Shown here: in pieces, positions 1 to 7,786 of the stretch
How positions within the stretch are numbered: position 1 is the stretch's first letter
Layout of the letters: every line of letters begins with the position of its first letter
Assembly (NCBI GenBank): GCA_016210565.1
Contig: JACQUA010000352.1
Location: 1 to 40,072, forward strand
Reading direction: 5' to 3'
DNA from: Chloroflexota bacterium
GTDB taxonomy: Bacteria; Chloroflexota; Dehalococcoidia; JACQUA01
Length of the DNA stretch: 40,072 nt
Translations under genes and position numbers: made by a program
The notes under the pieces: model-generated
Told to the model about the DNA's origin: nothing
Database searches by the model: none
What the model saw: the letters and a program-made list of their open reading frames with translations, nothing else

Positions 1-2
1 AC

Positions 3-548
3 ATCTTCTTCGATGGCAAGAAGATCTCCACGTTCCCTGAAACCGTTCAGGCGAACACCCCGCCGGCGGGCGTCGGGCCCTCCTTCACCGCCATAGTGGC
101 CGTGCCGACCACCAAGGCCGGCAAGTATGAAGTGAAGGCCGTTGACGTGGCCGGCATCACCGCCACCGGGACTTTCGAAGTACCGGCTATCGCCGGCGGC
201 GTGGTCGGTCCCCCTCCCGTGGGCGCCACCCCTGTCGCCGGACCGCCCGGACCTCCTGGACCTGCCGGACCCGCCGGTAAGGCCGGACCTGCCGGACCCG
301 CCGGCAAAGCCGGCGAGGCTGGTAAGGCCGGAGCTGCCGGACCTGCCGGACCTGCCGGAGCTGCCGGCAAGGCTGGCGAGGCTGGTAAGGCCGGACCCGC
401 CGGACCCGCCGGACCCGCCGGAGCGCCCGGAGCAGCCGGAGCAGCCGGACAAGCAGCTAACATGCTGATCGTCTGGATCGCCCTGATCCTCTCCGTCGTC
501 GCGATAATCGTAGCGATCATCCCGATGACCCAGAAGAAGAAGGCGTAA
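3..548 (+). CDS. Collagen-like repeat protein with C-terminal membrane anchor (5' partial)
   Basis: The reading frame is open from the window edge, so the N-terminus is missing. The visible part starts with an Ig-like or beta-sandwich segment (FDGKKIS, then GKYEVKAVDVAG). A proline-rich hinge follows, then 24 uninterrupted Gly-X-Y triplets encoded at 240-455, such as GPP, GPA, GKA and GEA. The end is one hydrophobic segment (LIVWIALILSVVAIIVAII) and a short basic tail, MTQKKKA. This architecture suggests a surface protein whose collagen-like stalk is anchored in the cytoplasmic membrane with the bulk outside. Lys and Glu occur at X positions, as in bacterial collagen-like proteins, where they help stabilise the triple helix without hydroxyproline. 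An intrinsic terminator follows 30 bases after the stop. The function is unknown; a role in adhesion or cell-surface structure is inference. Confidence 0.75.
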   Translation: MFFDGKKISTFPETVQANTPPAGVGPSFTAIVAVPTTKAGKYEVKAVDVAGITATGTFEVPAIAGGVVGPPPVGATPVAGPPGPPGPAGPAGKAGPAGPAGKAGEAGKAGAAGPAGPAGAAGKAGEAGKAGPAGPAGPAGAPGAAGAAGQAANMLIVWIALILSVVAIIVAIIPMTQKKKA

Positions 549-577
549 GCAAGACCCTTAAAGGGTAAGTAACCAAC

Positions 578-611
578 AAAAAGAGCCGCCCGTTTCCGGG
601 CGGCTCTTTTT
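578..611 (+). terminator. Intrinsic terminator after the collagen-like gene
   Basis: A 15-bp inverted repeat (arms 578-592 and 597-611) with a four-base loop has a GC-rich core, GAGCCGCCCG paired with CGGGCGGCTC. It is flanked by A and T runs, so it could also work in reverse. It lies 30 bases after the stop codon. Confidence 0.85.
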
Positions 612-614
612 GTT

Positions 615-644
615 AGTAGCGAGTAGCGAGTAGCGAGTAGTGAG
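615..644 (+). repeat. GTAGCGA tandem array, left side of four-helix gene
   Basis: About four copies of a 7-bp unit, GTAGCGA, lie directly upstream of the four-helix-bundle gene. The last unit merges into its ribosome binding site (GAGGAG). The array at 1039-1097 carries the same unit on the opposite strand. Confidence 0.8.
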
Positions 645-650
645 GAGAAA

Positions 651-1004
651 ATGCCATCAAAGACTTTTGAAGACCTCATTGTGTGGCAAAAAGCTCACCG
701 GTGGGTATTGCAGGTCTACTCCTCTACCGAACACTTTCCGAGGAATGAGGAATTCGGCTTGAAGGCTCAATTGCGCAGAGCGGCAATATCCGTGCCGGCG
801 AACATCGCCGAAGGGTTCAGGAAGAGCGGCAAGGGAGACAAAGCAAGATTCTACAATATCGCCCAGGGGTCGGCAGATGAATGCCACTACTACCTGATTC
901 TAGCCAAAGACCTGGGATATTGCAATACGACCGCCCTTAGGCAGAGTTTGGAGGAGGTCAGCCGTCTGCTGCAATCTTACACAAGGGCACTAATACACTC
1001 GTAA
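651..1004 (+). CDS. Four-helix-bundle protein (S23 / 23S rRNA intervening-sequence protein family)
   Basis: This 117-residue protein begins with the family signature FEDLIVWQKAH, followed by RRAAISVPANIAEGF around residues 43-57 and a C-terminal amphipathic helix. These mark the four-helix-bundle family first found as ORFs inside 23S rRNA intervening sequences; the Avd accessory protein of diversity-generating retroelements has a related fold. The length is typical. ATG at 651 follows GAGGAG at a good distance. No reverse transcriptase or rRNA lies nearby, so neither known context applies. The gene sits between two oppositely oriented GTAGCGA arrays, so its transcript could close into a long stem with the ORF in the loop. 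The molecular function is unknown; nucleic-acid binding is an inference from the basic, helical family. Confidence 0.88.
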   Translation: MPSKTFEDLIVWQKAHRWVLQVYSSTEHFPRNEEFGLKAQLRRAAISVPANIAEGFRKSGKGDKARFYNIAQGSADECHYYLILAKDLGYCNTTALRQSLEEVSRLLQSYTRALIHS

Positions 1005-1038
1005 TAACTGAGCGGCTACCCGCCAGTCGCTTCCTAAT

Positions 1039-1137
1039 ACTCGCTACTGGCTACTCACTACTCGCTACTCACTACTCACTACTCGCTACTGGCTACTCTT
1101 CCTACTCTTCCTACTTGCTCCCCTTCCTACTTGCTGC
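1039..1137 (-). repeat. GTAGCGA/GTAGCCA array, right side of four-helix gene
   Basis: Roughly eight 7-bp units read as GTAGCGA, GTAGTGA or GTAGCCA on the minus strand, grading after 1097 into a degenerate TTCCTAC tract. It is the inverted counterpart of the array at 615-644 and ends about 16 bases before the next gene. Confidence 0.75.
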
Positions 1138-1152
1138 TATACTATTACTACT

Positions 1153-1839
1153 TTGGAAATCATCTGGCTCGGACACTCCTGTTTTCGCATCAAAGGCAAA
1201 CAGGGCACCGTAATAACAGACCCCTTCGCGCCCGAATTCGGCTACAAAACCGGAAAACTCGAGGCTGACATCGTAACGGTCAGCCACGACCACCCCGGTC
1301 ACAACTCCACCGCCGCTATTGCCCCCGTAGCTTCCAACCTCGCTGCCCTTCCCGCTGACGGCATCTTCTGCTCCCGGCCGAAGGTAGTTCACGCTCCCGG
1401 CGAATACGACATCGCCAACATCTGGGTCACCGGCATCCCCTCTTTTCATGACAGCGAAAACGGGGCCAGAAGAGGCAAGAACTGCATCTACCTGATCCAG
1501 ATCGACGATATCGTCCTCTGCCACCTGGGCGACATCGGCCACCGGCTTTCCACCCAGCAACTTCAAGACCTGGGCGGCGCCGAAGTCCTCTTCCTGCCCG
1601 TCGGCGGGCACTCCACGATTGACGCGGCGGTGGCGTCCGAGATAGTCCGCGCCGTGGACCCTAAGCTGGTCATCCCCATGCACTACAAGACTGCCGCCGA
1701 GACCTCCCCCCTGGATACACTGGACAACTTCTCCAAACAGATGGCCCTGGCGGAAGTGACGGCCCAGGCCAGGCTTTCCGTCACGCGGAACACCCTCCCG
1801 GACCAGACGAGGGTGGTGGTGATGGACTACGCGCGGTGA
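1153..1839 (+). CDS. MBL-fold metallohydrolase
   Basis: This 228-residue protein opens with MEIIWLGHSCF, the usual start of the small Zn-dependent metallo-beta-lactamase-fold group that includes the UPF0173-like proteins. Metal ligands are recognisable at H45-D46-H47-x-x-H50 (SHDHPGH), in the HLGDIGH motif and in the later PMHYKT histidine. It is a soluble cytoplasmic enzyme; the substrate is unknown. The start is TTG at 1153, chosen because the encoded N-terminus matches the family and no ATG fits. There is no clear Shine-Dalgarno sequence because the upstream DNA is a repeat array. The array resumes 13 bases after its stop. Confidence 0.85.
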   Translation: MEIIWLGHSCFRIKGKQGTVITDPFAPEFGYKTGKLEADIVTVSHDHPGHNSTAAIAPVASNLAALPADGIFCSRPKVVHAPGEYDIANIWVTGIPSFHDSENGARRGKNCIYLIQIDDIVLCHLGDIGHRLSTQQLQDLGGAEVLFLPVGGHSTIDAAVASEIVRAVDPKLVIPMHYKTAAETSPLDTLDNFSKQMALAEVTAQARLSVTRNTLPDQTRVVVMDYAR

Positions 1840-1848
1840 GAAGTGGGA

Positions 1849-1882
1849 AGTAGCGAGTAGCGAGTAGCGAGTAGCGAGTAGC
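1849..1882 (+). repeat. GTAGCGA array after the MBL-fold gene
   Basis: About four direct copies of GTAGCGA begin 13 bases after the stop codon, in the same orientation as the copies at 615-644. Confidence 0.75.
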
Positions 1883-1951
1883 CCCGCCGCCCTGCCGGCC
1901 TGCCGCGCCTCCTGCTTGCCGCTCCCGCAACCGCCAACCCGTCCGCATTTC

Positions 1952-2063
1952 TCTTCTTCCTCCTCCTCCTCCTACTCTCCTACTCTCCTACTCTCCTACT
2001 CTCCTACTCCTCCTACCCTTCCTACCCTTCCTACCCTTCCTACTCTTCCTACTCCCAGCCTCC
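1952..2063. repeat. Pyrimidine-rich tandem tract upstream of hrcA
   Basis: The gap 1840-2254 has no convincing gene. This part consists of tandem TCTCCTAC-like and CCTTCCTAC-like units of 8 to 9 bp on the plus strand. The strong C+T bias could be prone to slippage. The hrcA promoter follows directly. Confidence 0.7.
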
Positions 2064-2075
2064 CCCCCGTTCCCC

Positions 2076-2104
2076 TTGACAAATCCAACGGGGAATGGTA
2101 CATT
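2076..2104 (+). promoter_or_regulatory. Sigma-A promoter of hrcA
   Basis: A perfect -35 hexamer TTGACA (2076-2081) is followed after 17 bases by TACATT (2099-2104). Transcription would start near 2111, just in front of the CIRCE element, as expected for HrcA repression. Confidence 0.85.
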
Positions 2105-2114
2105 TTTTAGGTAA

Positions 2115-2141
2115 TTAGCACTTGCCATCGGCGACTGCTAA
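2115..2141 (+). promoter_or_regulatory. CIRCE operator (HrcA binding site)
   Basis: TTAGCACTT, a nine-base spacer and GACTGCTAA match the CIRCE consensus (TTAGCACTC-N9-GAGTGCTAA) at 16 of 18 arm positions. It overlaps the predicted transcription start and lies about 110 bases before hrcA. By family knowledge, HrcA binds here as a dimer and represses its own heat-shock operon. Confidence 0.9.
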
Positions 2142-2144
2142 TTT

Positions 2145-2225
2145 GGTCACGGGCAAGATGCCCATGATACGGTCACGGGCAAGATGCCCATTGTACTCTC
2201 TCACGGGCAGGATGCCCGTGGCACG
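2145..2225. repeat. Three copies of a TCACGGGCAAGATGCCC repeat in the hrcA leader
   Basis: Copies start near 2145, 2171 and 2199. Each contains the palindromic core GGGCA..TGCCC and could fold into a small hairpin in the 5' leader. Related sequence occurs on the other strand near 38114-38175, so the repeat is dispersed. Confidence 0.75.
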
Positions 2226-2254
2226 GTGTCACGGTTCCAACGGAGAAAAAGCCT

Positions 2255-3298
2255 ATGCGGGCGGAGTCAAGACTATCGAATCGGCGTCAGTTAATCATCA
2301 GGGCTATAGTCAGCGAATATATAGTCTCCGCCAGTCCCGTGTCCTCTGAGCACATCGTACGGAAGTACCGGCTGGATGCCAGTCCGGCTACCGTGCGCAA
2401 CGACATGATGGCTCTCGAGGAGGAAGGGTACATCCAGCGCCCTCATACTTCTGCTGGAGCGGTACCCCTGGAGCGGGCCTACCGGCTTTATGTCGAGTCC
2501 CTGCGGGAAGCCAGGGAGCTGCCGGCGCAGGAACAAATCCTTATCCAGCACCTTTTTCACCAGGTTGAGATGCATCTGGACGAGTGGACCCGGCTGGCGG
2601 CGGCGGTGCTATCCCGCATAGCCCGTAACGCGGCTCTGGTCACCGTTCCCAAGCCGCCCGAATGCCGCTTCAAACATATGGAGCTCATAAGCGTCCAGGA
2701 TTTCCTGGCCCTGCTGGTACTGGTCCTGAAAGAGGCCCGGCTGAAGCAACAACTGCTGTCTCTGGGCGCCGCCTCGACCCAGGAGGAGATGTCGGTGACG
2801 GCCAACCGGCTGAACGCCCTGTATGGCTCCCTGAGCGCCGCCGAGATAGAGAAGGCAAAAGCTGAGTCTTCCCCCCTGGAACAACAGGTGAGCCGGAGCG
2901 TGGTTCAGATGATGCAGCTCGATGACCGGCAGGGATACGAGGAAATCTATCTTGATGGACTGCGCCACGTGCTGAGCCAGCCCGAATTTGTGGGGCAGAC
3001 GCGTTGGCAGGGCCTTCTGGAAATCCTGGAAGAAAGAAGCCTGTTGAAGACCGTGCTCCCTGATCTTGCCCAGGGCCAGGGAGTGACAGTGCTGATAGGG
3101 GACGAAAACCGGGAAGAAAGCATCCGGGACTGCAGCCTGGTGGTCAGCCGGTACGGCTTGCCGGGCGAGATGAGCGGCGTGCTGGGGGTGCTGGGGCCCA
3201 TGCGGATGCGGTACGACTATACCATTGCAACCGTGCGCTACATGGCGACTTTGATGAGCGCCCTGGTCGGGGAACTGTACGGGCGGGCGAGGAATTAG
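2255..3298 (+). CDS. hrcA: Heat-inducible transcription repressor HrcA
   Basis: This 347-residue repressor has an N-terminal winged helix (LSNRRQLIIRAIVSEYI, then SPATVRNDMMALEEEGYI around residues 43-60), an HTSAG motif that normally follows the wing, and a C-terminal GAF-like domain. The ending VLGPMRMRYDYTIATVRY corresponds to the conserved IGPxRMxYxxxI motif. HrcA represses the class I heat-shock genes by binding CIRCE, and its folding depends on chaperonin. The start ATG at 2255 follows GGAG. It is the first gene of the hrcA-grpE-dnaK-dnaJ cluster and is probably autoregulated through the operator at 2115. Length and motifs are normal. Confidence 0.95.
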   Translation: MRAESRLSNRRQLIIRAIVSEYIVSASPVSSEHIVRKYRLDASPATVRNDMMALEEEGYIQRPHTSAGAVPLERAYRLYVESLREARELPAQEQILIQHLFHQVEMHLDEWTRLAAAVLSRIARNAALVTVPKPPECRFKHMELISVQDFLALLVLVLKEARLKQQLLSLGAASTQEEMSVTANRLNALYGSLSAAEIEKAKAESSPLEQQVSRSVVQMMQLDDRQGYEEIYLDGLRHVLSQPEFVGQTRWQGLLEILEERSLLKTVLPDLAQGQGVTVLIGDENREESIRDCSLVVSRYGLPGEMSGVLGVLGPMRMRYDYTIATVRYMATLMSALVGELYGRARN

Positions 3299-3307
3299 GG
3301 GGGGAGG

Positions 3308-3440
3308 CGAGTAGCGAGTAGCTAGAAGCCGGTAGACAGTAGCCAGTAGCCAGTAGCCAGTAGCCAGTAGCGAGTAGTGAGTAGCGAGTAGCCAGAAGCC
3401 AGCAGTCAGAAGGCAGTAGATGGTAAGCAGTAGGCGGTGC
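3308..3440 (+). repeat. GTAGCGA/GTAGCCA array between hrcA and grpE
   Basis: A run of 7-bp units (GTAGCGA, GTAGCCA, then degenerate GCAGTCA and GCAGTAG forms) starts about ten bases after the hrcA stop and fills most of the gap to grpE. It is the longest copy of this family in the window. Confidence 0.8.
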
Positions 3441-3484
3441 GGGGAGCGGAACCCAATAACTCAATAACCCAATAACCCAAAAAG

Positions 3485-4054
3485 TTGATAAACGAAGAAG
3501 AAAGAACTAAATTCGAAAAAGGGCCGGAAGAGACGCCGGAGCCCAACGACATCCCTTCCCTGAAAAAGGCCCTGGAGGAAGAAAAGACTAAGACCCTCCA
3601 GTACCTTTACAACTGGCAGCGGGCCCAGGCTGACCTGCTCAACTACAAGAAGAGCAGCGAACGGGACAGGCAGGAAGCCGTCAAGTACGGCAATGCCGTG
3701 CTCCTTTTGAATCTCCTGCCGGCGCTGGACGATTTGCAGCGGGCTATCGATTCCGTGCCGGCCGGCGCCGCCGCTCCGTTCCAAGAGTCCGCAGGGCGGA
3801 CTAGCTGGACGGAGGGCGTCAGGCTGATTCAGAAGAAGTTGCTGGCGGCGCTCCAGGCCAACGGCTTGGTCGCGCTGGAGTCGGTGGGCCAGCCCTTCGA
3901 TCCCTTTGTTCATGAAGCCATCGGCTATCAGGAGGGAGAAGAGAGCAGGGTGCTGGCCGAAGTCGAGAAGGGTTATAAGCTGTACGACAAGGTCCTGAGG
4001 CCGGCGAAGGTGATCGTGGGCAAAGGGAAGACGGAAGAGGGTAGAAAGGAGTAG
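3485..4054 (+). CDS. grpE: Nucleotide exchange factor GrpE
   Basis: This 189-residue GrpE has a charged N-terminus, a long coiled-coil helix (KKALEEEKTKTLQYLYNWQRAQADLLNYKKSSERDR around residues 27-62) and the C-terminal beta domain with QPFDPFVHEAIGY and VLRPAKVIVGK. GrpE is the dimeric factor that releases ADP from DnaK and also acts as a thermosensor. The start is TTG at 3485, taken because no ATG occurs early enough to keep the coiled coil. The Shine-Dalgarno sequence is weak. It lies between hrcA and dnaK, but 190 and 260 bp of repeats separate it from its neighbours, so tight translational coupling is absent. Confidence 0.93.
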   Translation: MINEEERTKFEKGPEETPEPNDIPSLKKALEEEKTKTLQYLYNWQRAQADLLNYKKSSERDRQEAVKYGNAVLLLNLLPALDDLQRAIDSVPAGAAAPFQESAGRTSWTEGVRLIQKKLLAALQANGLVALESVGQPFDPFVHEAIGYQEGEESRVLAEVEKGYKLYDKVLRPAKVIVGKGKTEEGRKE

Positions 4055-4070
4055 GAAGGGTAGGAAGCCG

Positions 4071-4096
4071 GTAGCCGCAGGCTTTACGCCTGCGGG
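4071..4096. repeat. GTAGCCGCAGGC hairpin element after grpE
   Basis: A short palindromic element, GCAGGC-tttac-GCCTGC, preceded by GTAGCC. It belongs to the hairpin family repeated around dnaK and dnaJ. It lies 16 bases after the grpE stop. Confidence 0.75.
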
Positions 4097-4123
4097 AGGG
4101 GTGCGGGGAGCAGCGAGCAGGGA

Positions 4124-4303
4124 ATTCAAAAATCAAGATGCAAAATGATAAATCAAAGTTCAAAAAGAAGCAATCAGCTTTCAGCAGTCAGCGGTCGGCT
4201 TCCAGCCGTCAGGAGCAGGCAACCAACTTTGAGCTGGGCGCTGATAGCTGAAAGCCGACAGCCCTTTTGCATTTTGATTTGTCATTTTGATTTTTGATTT
4301 GCT
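4124..4303. repeat. Long composite inverted repeat between grpE and dnaK
   Basis: The outer arms (about 4124-4160 and 4266-4302) are imperfect inverted copies of an A-rich repeat (TCAAAAATCAA, GCAAAATGA). The inner arms carry AGCTTTCAGC and GCTGATAGCTGAAAG. The whole could fold into one long hairpin in the 5' leader of dnaK. Both arm types occur elsewhere in the window. Confidence 0.7.
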
Positions 4304-4316
4304 TTAAGGAGGTACC

Positions 4317-6233
4317 ATGGGGAAAGTCATAGGAATAGACCTCGGCACTACCAAGTGCTGCATGGCAGTCTGGGAAGCCGGGGAACCCAAAGTTATTCCC
4401 AATGCCGAGGGAGAACGCATCACTCCTTCGGTGGTTGCTATCAGCAAGACGGGCGAACGCCTGGTCGGCCAACTGGCGAAACGCCAGTCCATAACGAATC
4501 CGGAAAACACCATCTTCCAGGTGAAGCGGTTGATGGGCCGCAAGTTCACCGAGCCGTCGGTCCAGTTCGACATGAAGCGGTTGCCCTACAAGATCGTGGC
4601 GGCCTCGAACGGCGACGCCAAGGTCGTCATGGGGGGCAAGGAGTACAGCCCTCCGGAAGTTTCGGCGATGATCCTGCAAAAGCTCAAGACGGATGCGGAG
4701 GCCTATCTGGGAGAAAAGGTCGCCGAGGCGGTCATCACCGTCCCCGCCTATTTCAACGATAGCCAGCGGCAGGCCACCAAAGACGCCGGCAAGATCGCCG
4801 GGCTGGAGGTGCTGCGCATCGTCAACGAACCCACCGCTTCCTCCCTGGCCTACGGGCTCGATAAGAAAAAGGACGAGACCATCGCCGTCTACGACCTGGG
4901 CGGCGGAACCTTCGATATTTCGATCCTGGAAATCGGCGATGGCACCTTCCACGTGAAGTCCACCAACGGGGATACGCACCTGGGCAGCGAGGACTTCGAC
5001 CTGCGGATTATCGACTGGCTGTGCGAGGAGTTCAAAAAGGAGTACGGCATCGACCTGCACCAGGACCGGATGGCCCTGCAGCGACTGAAGGACGCCGCGG
5101 AAAAGGCCAAGGTAGAGCTGTCCACGGTGATGCAGACCGAAATCAGCCTGCCGTTTATCACCGCCGACGCCAGCGGTCCCAAGCACCTCTCCAAGACGTT
5201 CACCAGGGCGAAACTCGAGCAGCTTGTGGGGGACTTTATTGACAAGAGCTTCGGACCGGTGCGGCAGGCCATGAGCGACGCCAATATGACGGCGGCCCAG
5301 ATAAATAACGTTGTCCTGGTGGGCGGTCCGACCCGGATGCCCTTTATCCAGGACAAAGTGAGGCAATTTTTCGGCAGGGAGCCGCACCGCGGGGTCAACC
5401 CGGATGAGGTGGTGGGCTTGGGCGCCGCCATCCAGGCGGCCGTAATCAAGCAAGAGGTGAAGGACGTACTGTTACTGGACGTGACGCCGCTGACCCTGGG
5501 CATCGAGACACTGGGATCGGTGGCCACTTCGTTGATCCCCCGCAACACCACCATCCCGACTTCCAAGAGCCAGGTCTTCAGCACCGCGGCCGACAACCAG
5601 CCCAGCGTCGAAATCCACGTCCTGCAGGGTGAACGGCCCATGGCCGCTGACAACCGGACGCTGGGACGCTTCATCCTTGATGGGATTCTTCCGTCGCCCC
5701 GGGGGGTGCCGCAGGTCGAGGTAACGTTCGACATCGACGCCAATGGCATTCTCAGTGTCAAAGCCCAGGATAGGGGTACCGGCCGGGAGCAGAAGATCGT
5801 CATCACCGCTTCCAGCGGCCTCAGCAAGGACGAAGTGACCCGGCTGCAGCGGGAGGCGGAAACCCATGCTGCCGAAGACGCCAAACGCCGGGATGAAGTG
5901 GAAACCCGCAACACCGCCGATGCTATGGCTTACAACGCGGAGAAAACGCTCCGGGATTATGCCGACAAAATACCGGCGGATATCAAGAGCCAGGTGGAGG
6001 GCAAGGTGGCCCAACTGCGTTCCGCACTCCATGGTACTGATATCGCCCAGATGAAACGGTGCACCCAGGAACTGACCGAAGCTCTCCAAAAAATAGGCGC
6101 CTCGGTTTACCAGCAGGCGGGGACGCCGCCTGGCGGGCCTCCTCCCGGGGGACCGCCGCCGGGAGGTCCGCCTCCGGGAGGGCAGGGGCCAAAAGGGGAG
6201 GGGACGGTGGAGGGGGAGTTCCGGGAAGTGTAG
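4317..6233 (+). CDS. dnaK: Chaperone DnaK (Hsp70)
   Basis: This full-length 638-residue Hsp70 shows the phosphate-binding motif IGIDLGTTK at residues 5-13, [29 protein letters not shown] and [14 protein letters not shown] in the ATPase domain. A substrate-binding domain and helical lid follow. The C-terminus has four PPGG-type repeats before the charged end EGEFREV. It is the cytoplasmic ATP-dependent chaperone working with DnaJ and GrpE. ATG at 4317 follows a strong AAGGAGG. The stop codon TAG (6231-6233) is also bases 2-4 of a dispersed hairpin repeat (GTAGCC...). No CIRCE was seen in the gap just before dnaK, so control probably comes from the hrcA promoter or an unrecognised site. Confidence 0.97.
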   Translation: MGKVIGIDLGTTKCCMAVWEAGEPKVIPNAEGERITPSVVAISKTGERLVGQLAKRQSITNPENTIFQVKRLMGRKFTEPSVQFDMKRLPYKIVAASNGDAKVVMGGKEYSPPEVSAMILQKLKTDAEAYLGEKVAEAVITVPAYFNDSQRQATKDAGKIAGLEVLRIVNEPTASSLAYGLDKKKDETIAVYDLGGGTFDISILEIGDGTFHVKSTNGDTHLGSEDFDLRIIDWLCEEFKKEYGIDLHQDRMALQRLKDAAEKAKVELSTVMQTEISLPFITADASGPKHLSKTFTRAKLEQLVGDFIDKSFGPVRQAMSDANMTAAQINNVVLVGGPTRMPFIQDKVRQFFGREPHRGVNPDEVVGLGAAIQAAVIKQEVKDVLLLDVTPLTLGIETLGSVATSLIPRNTTIPTSKSQVFSTAADNQPSVEIHVLQGERPMAADNRTLGRFILDGILPSPRGVPQVEVTFDIDANGILSVKAQDRGTGREQKIVITASSGLSKDEVTRLQREAETHAAEDAKRRDEVETRNTADAMAYNAEKTLRDYADKIPADIKSQVEGKVAQLRSALHGTDIAQMKRCTQELTEALQKIGASVYQQAGTPPGGPPPGGPPPGGPPPGGQGPKGEGTVEGEFREV

Positions 6234-6422
6234 CCGCACCCTTCACGGGTGCGCCGTGACGGATCATTGAACATTATCGGTTATAATGTTCACTCGCTCC
6301 CGTAGCCGCACCCTTCACGGGTGCGCCGTGACGGATCCCCCCACCCCCGGTAGCCGCACCCTTCACGGGTGCGCCCCCGAACCACCACCAGCGTAAAGCG
6401 CAGGCGTAGAGCCTGCGGCTAC
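6230..6422. repeat. Cluster of GTAGCC hairpin elements between dnaK and dnaJ
   Basis: Copies begin at 6230, 6302 and 6350, with an inverted relative at 6399-6422. The first two share an identical 36-bp stretch (6230-6265 and 6302-6337). Each has a GCACCC/GGGTGC stem with a five-base loop. The first copy begins on the last base of the final dnaK sense codon, so its TAG is the dnaK stop. Confidence 0.85.
6268..6292. promoter_or_regulatory. Perfect 9-bp palindrome, possible operator before dnaJ
   Basis: TGAACATTA (6268-6276), seven bases and TAATGTTCA (6284-6292) form a perfect inverted repeat. It is AT-rich, unlike the surrounding GC-rich hairpins, and lies 190 bases before dnaJ. It resembles a dimeric repressor site in shape but does not match CIRCE. 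The role is inference. Confidence 0.4.
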
Positions 6423-6483
6423 AGGAAGGTGCGTGGATGTGGTAGAATATAAGTTACCCTGAAAGACTTCATTCATATCTAAC

Positions 6484-7611
6484 ATGGCTATCAAAAAAGA
6501 CTATTATGACGTACTCGGCGTGCCGCGGAGCGCCACCGAGGAAGAGATTAAGAAGGCTTTCCGCAAGCTTGCCTTCGAGTACCATCCGGACCGGAACAAG
6601 GAAGATGGCGCCGAGGCCAAATTCAAGGAAGTCAACGAAGCCTACCAGGTCCTCAGCGACCAGGAAAAGCGGGCCAGCTACGATACTTACGGCCAGGCCG
6701 GCGATATGTTCGGGGGGAGGGGCTTCCAGGGCAGCGACTTCGCGGGCTTTGGCGACATCTTCGACGCCTTTTTCGGCGGGGCGGCGGCTCGCGGGCAGAG
6801 AGCGCCCCAAAAGGGCAGAGACCTCCAGCGCGATCTGACCATTACTTTCAAGGAAGCGGTCTTCGGCTGCCAGAAGGACATCGACCTGGAGCGGGTGGAG
6901 TTCTGTCCCGACTGTGGCAGCACGGGATGCGAGACCGGGACTAAGCCGCAGAAATGCCCGCAGTGCAACGGGGCGGGGCAGGTCAAGCGGGTGCAGCAGA
7001 GCATTTTTGGCCGGTTTGTCAACGTGTCCACCTGCGACCATTGCCGCGGGCAGGGCAGCTTCATCGCCCAGCCCTGCAAGCAATGCCGGGGCCAGGGCCG
7101 GATCAAGCAGCAGCGGCGGGTCCCCGTGGATATTCCGGCCGGGGTCGATAACGGCTACAACATCCGCATCTCCGGCCAGGGGGATATGGGGGTCAACGGT
7201 GGCCCGCCCGGCGACTTCTACCTGTCGCTGCACGTCAAGTCTCACCCCTTTTTGCAGAGAACAGGGGATGACATCCATTACGAGTTGCCCCTGAATATCG
7301 CCCAGGCCGTCCTGGGGGACGAAGTGGTGGTGCCTCTCCTTGAGGGTAAGCACACTCTGAAAATCCCGCCGGGAACCCAGGCAGGAAGGGTGTTCCGCCT
7401 GAAGGGAAAAGGCGTGGCTAACGTCGAGAGGGGTGGGCGGGGAGACCAGATCGTAACCGTGTCTATCTTGACCCCTACTTCGCTGGATGACAACCAGCAG
7501 CGCCTCTTCAAAGAGCTTCTGCGTACTCTGCCCAAGCCGCCCCCGCCCCCGGAAAACGGCCAGGAAGAAAAGTCCGGCGTCTTTCAACGCATTTTCGGCG
7601 ATAAGCCGTAG
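6484..7611 (+). CDS. dnaJ: Chaperone protein DnaJ (Hsp40)
   Basis: This 375-residue type I DnaJ has a J domain (residues 1-70) with the HPD motif at 34-36 and a Gly/Phe-rich region at about 76-103. Four zinc-binding Cys pairs lie at 141/144, 158/161, 184/187 and 198/201. Two beta-barrel substrate domains follow. The first Cys pair is CPDCGSTG rather than the usual CxxCxGxG. DnaJ delivers clients to DnaK and stimulates its ATPase. ATG at 6484 gives the standard N-terminus. It is 250 bp from dnaK, and the gap holds hairpins and a palindrome, so it may be expressed separately. Its TAG stop (7609-7611) lies at the start of another GTAGCC hairpin element. Confidence 0.96.
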   Translation: MAIKKDYYDVLGVPRSATEEEIKKAFRKLAFEYHPDRNKEDGAEAKFKEVNEAYQVLSDQEKRASYDTYGQAGDMFGGRGFQGSDFAGFGDIFDAFFGGAAARGQRAPQKGRDLQRDLTITFKEAVFGCQKDIDLERVEFCPDCGSTGCETGTKPQKCPQCNGAGQVKRVQQSIFGRFVNVSTCDHCRGQGSFIAQPCKQCRGQGRIKQQRRVPVDIPAGVDNGYNIRISGQGDMGVNGGPPGDFYLSLHVKSHPFLQRTGDDIHYELPLNIAQAVLGDEVVVPLLEGKHTLKIPPGTQAGRVFRLKGKGVANVERGGRGDQIVTVSILTPTSLDDNQQRLFKELLRTLPKPPPPPENGQEEKSGVFQRIFGDKP

Positions 7612-7783
7612 CCGCAGGCTTTACGCCTGCGCGGGTGGTGGCGGCGGCGTAGCCGCAGGCTTTATGCCTGCGGGAGGAGAAGCGTCCGTCATCGCGCACC
7701 CAATAGCGCACCCGTGAAGGGTGCGGCTACTGCCGGCTCCGGCTGGCCTTGTCAACGAGCGCACCCGTAAAGGGTGCGGCTAC
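7608..7783. repeat. Cluster of GTAGCC hairpin elements between dnaJ and rsmE
   Basis: Plus-strand copies lie at 7608-7632 and 7649-7674 (GCAGGC stem), and inverted copies at 7706-7730 and 7759-7783 (GCACCC stem). The first supplies the dnaJ stop codon; the last ends three bases before the rsmE start. Together they make a two-plus-two inverted arrangement. Confidence 0.85.
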
Positions 7784-7786
7784 AGT

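Noticed and set aside
615..1137. Diversity-generating retroelement suggested by the four-helix protein
   Set aside because: No reverse transcriptase and no template/variable repeat pair is present in the window, so the Avd relationship is only at family level.
1916..2110. Plus-strand ORF rich in Ser, Pro and Thr upstream of hrcA
   Set aside because: It is translation of a pyrimidine-rich tandem tract and overlaps the hrcA promoter.
4209..5453. Large minus-strand open frame opposite dnaK
   Set aside because: DnaK is unmistakable on the plus strand; the antisense frame lacks any domain and arises from codon bias. The same holds for antisense frames over dnaJ, gpsA, der, the DUF364 gene and lysC.
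7721..7786. N-terminal extension of RsmE
   Set aside because: The extra 22 codons are hairpin-repeat DNA; the family N-terminus starts at the ATG at 7787.
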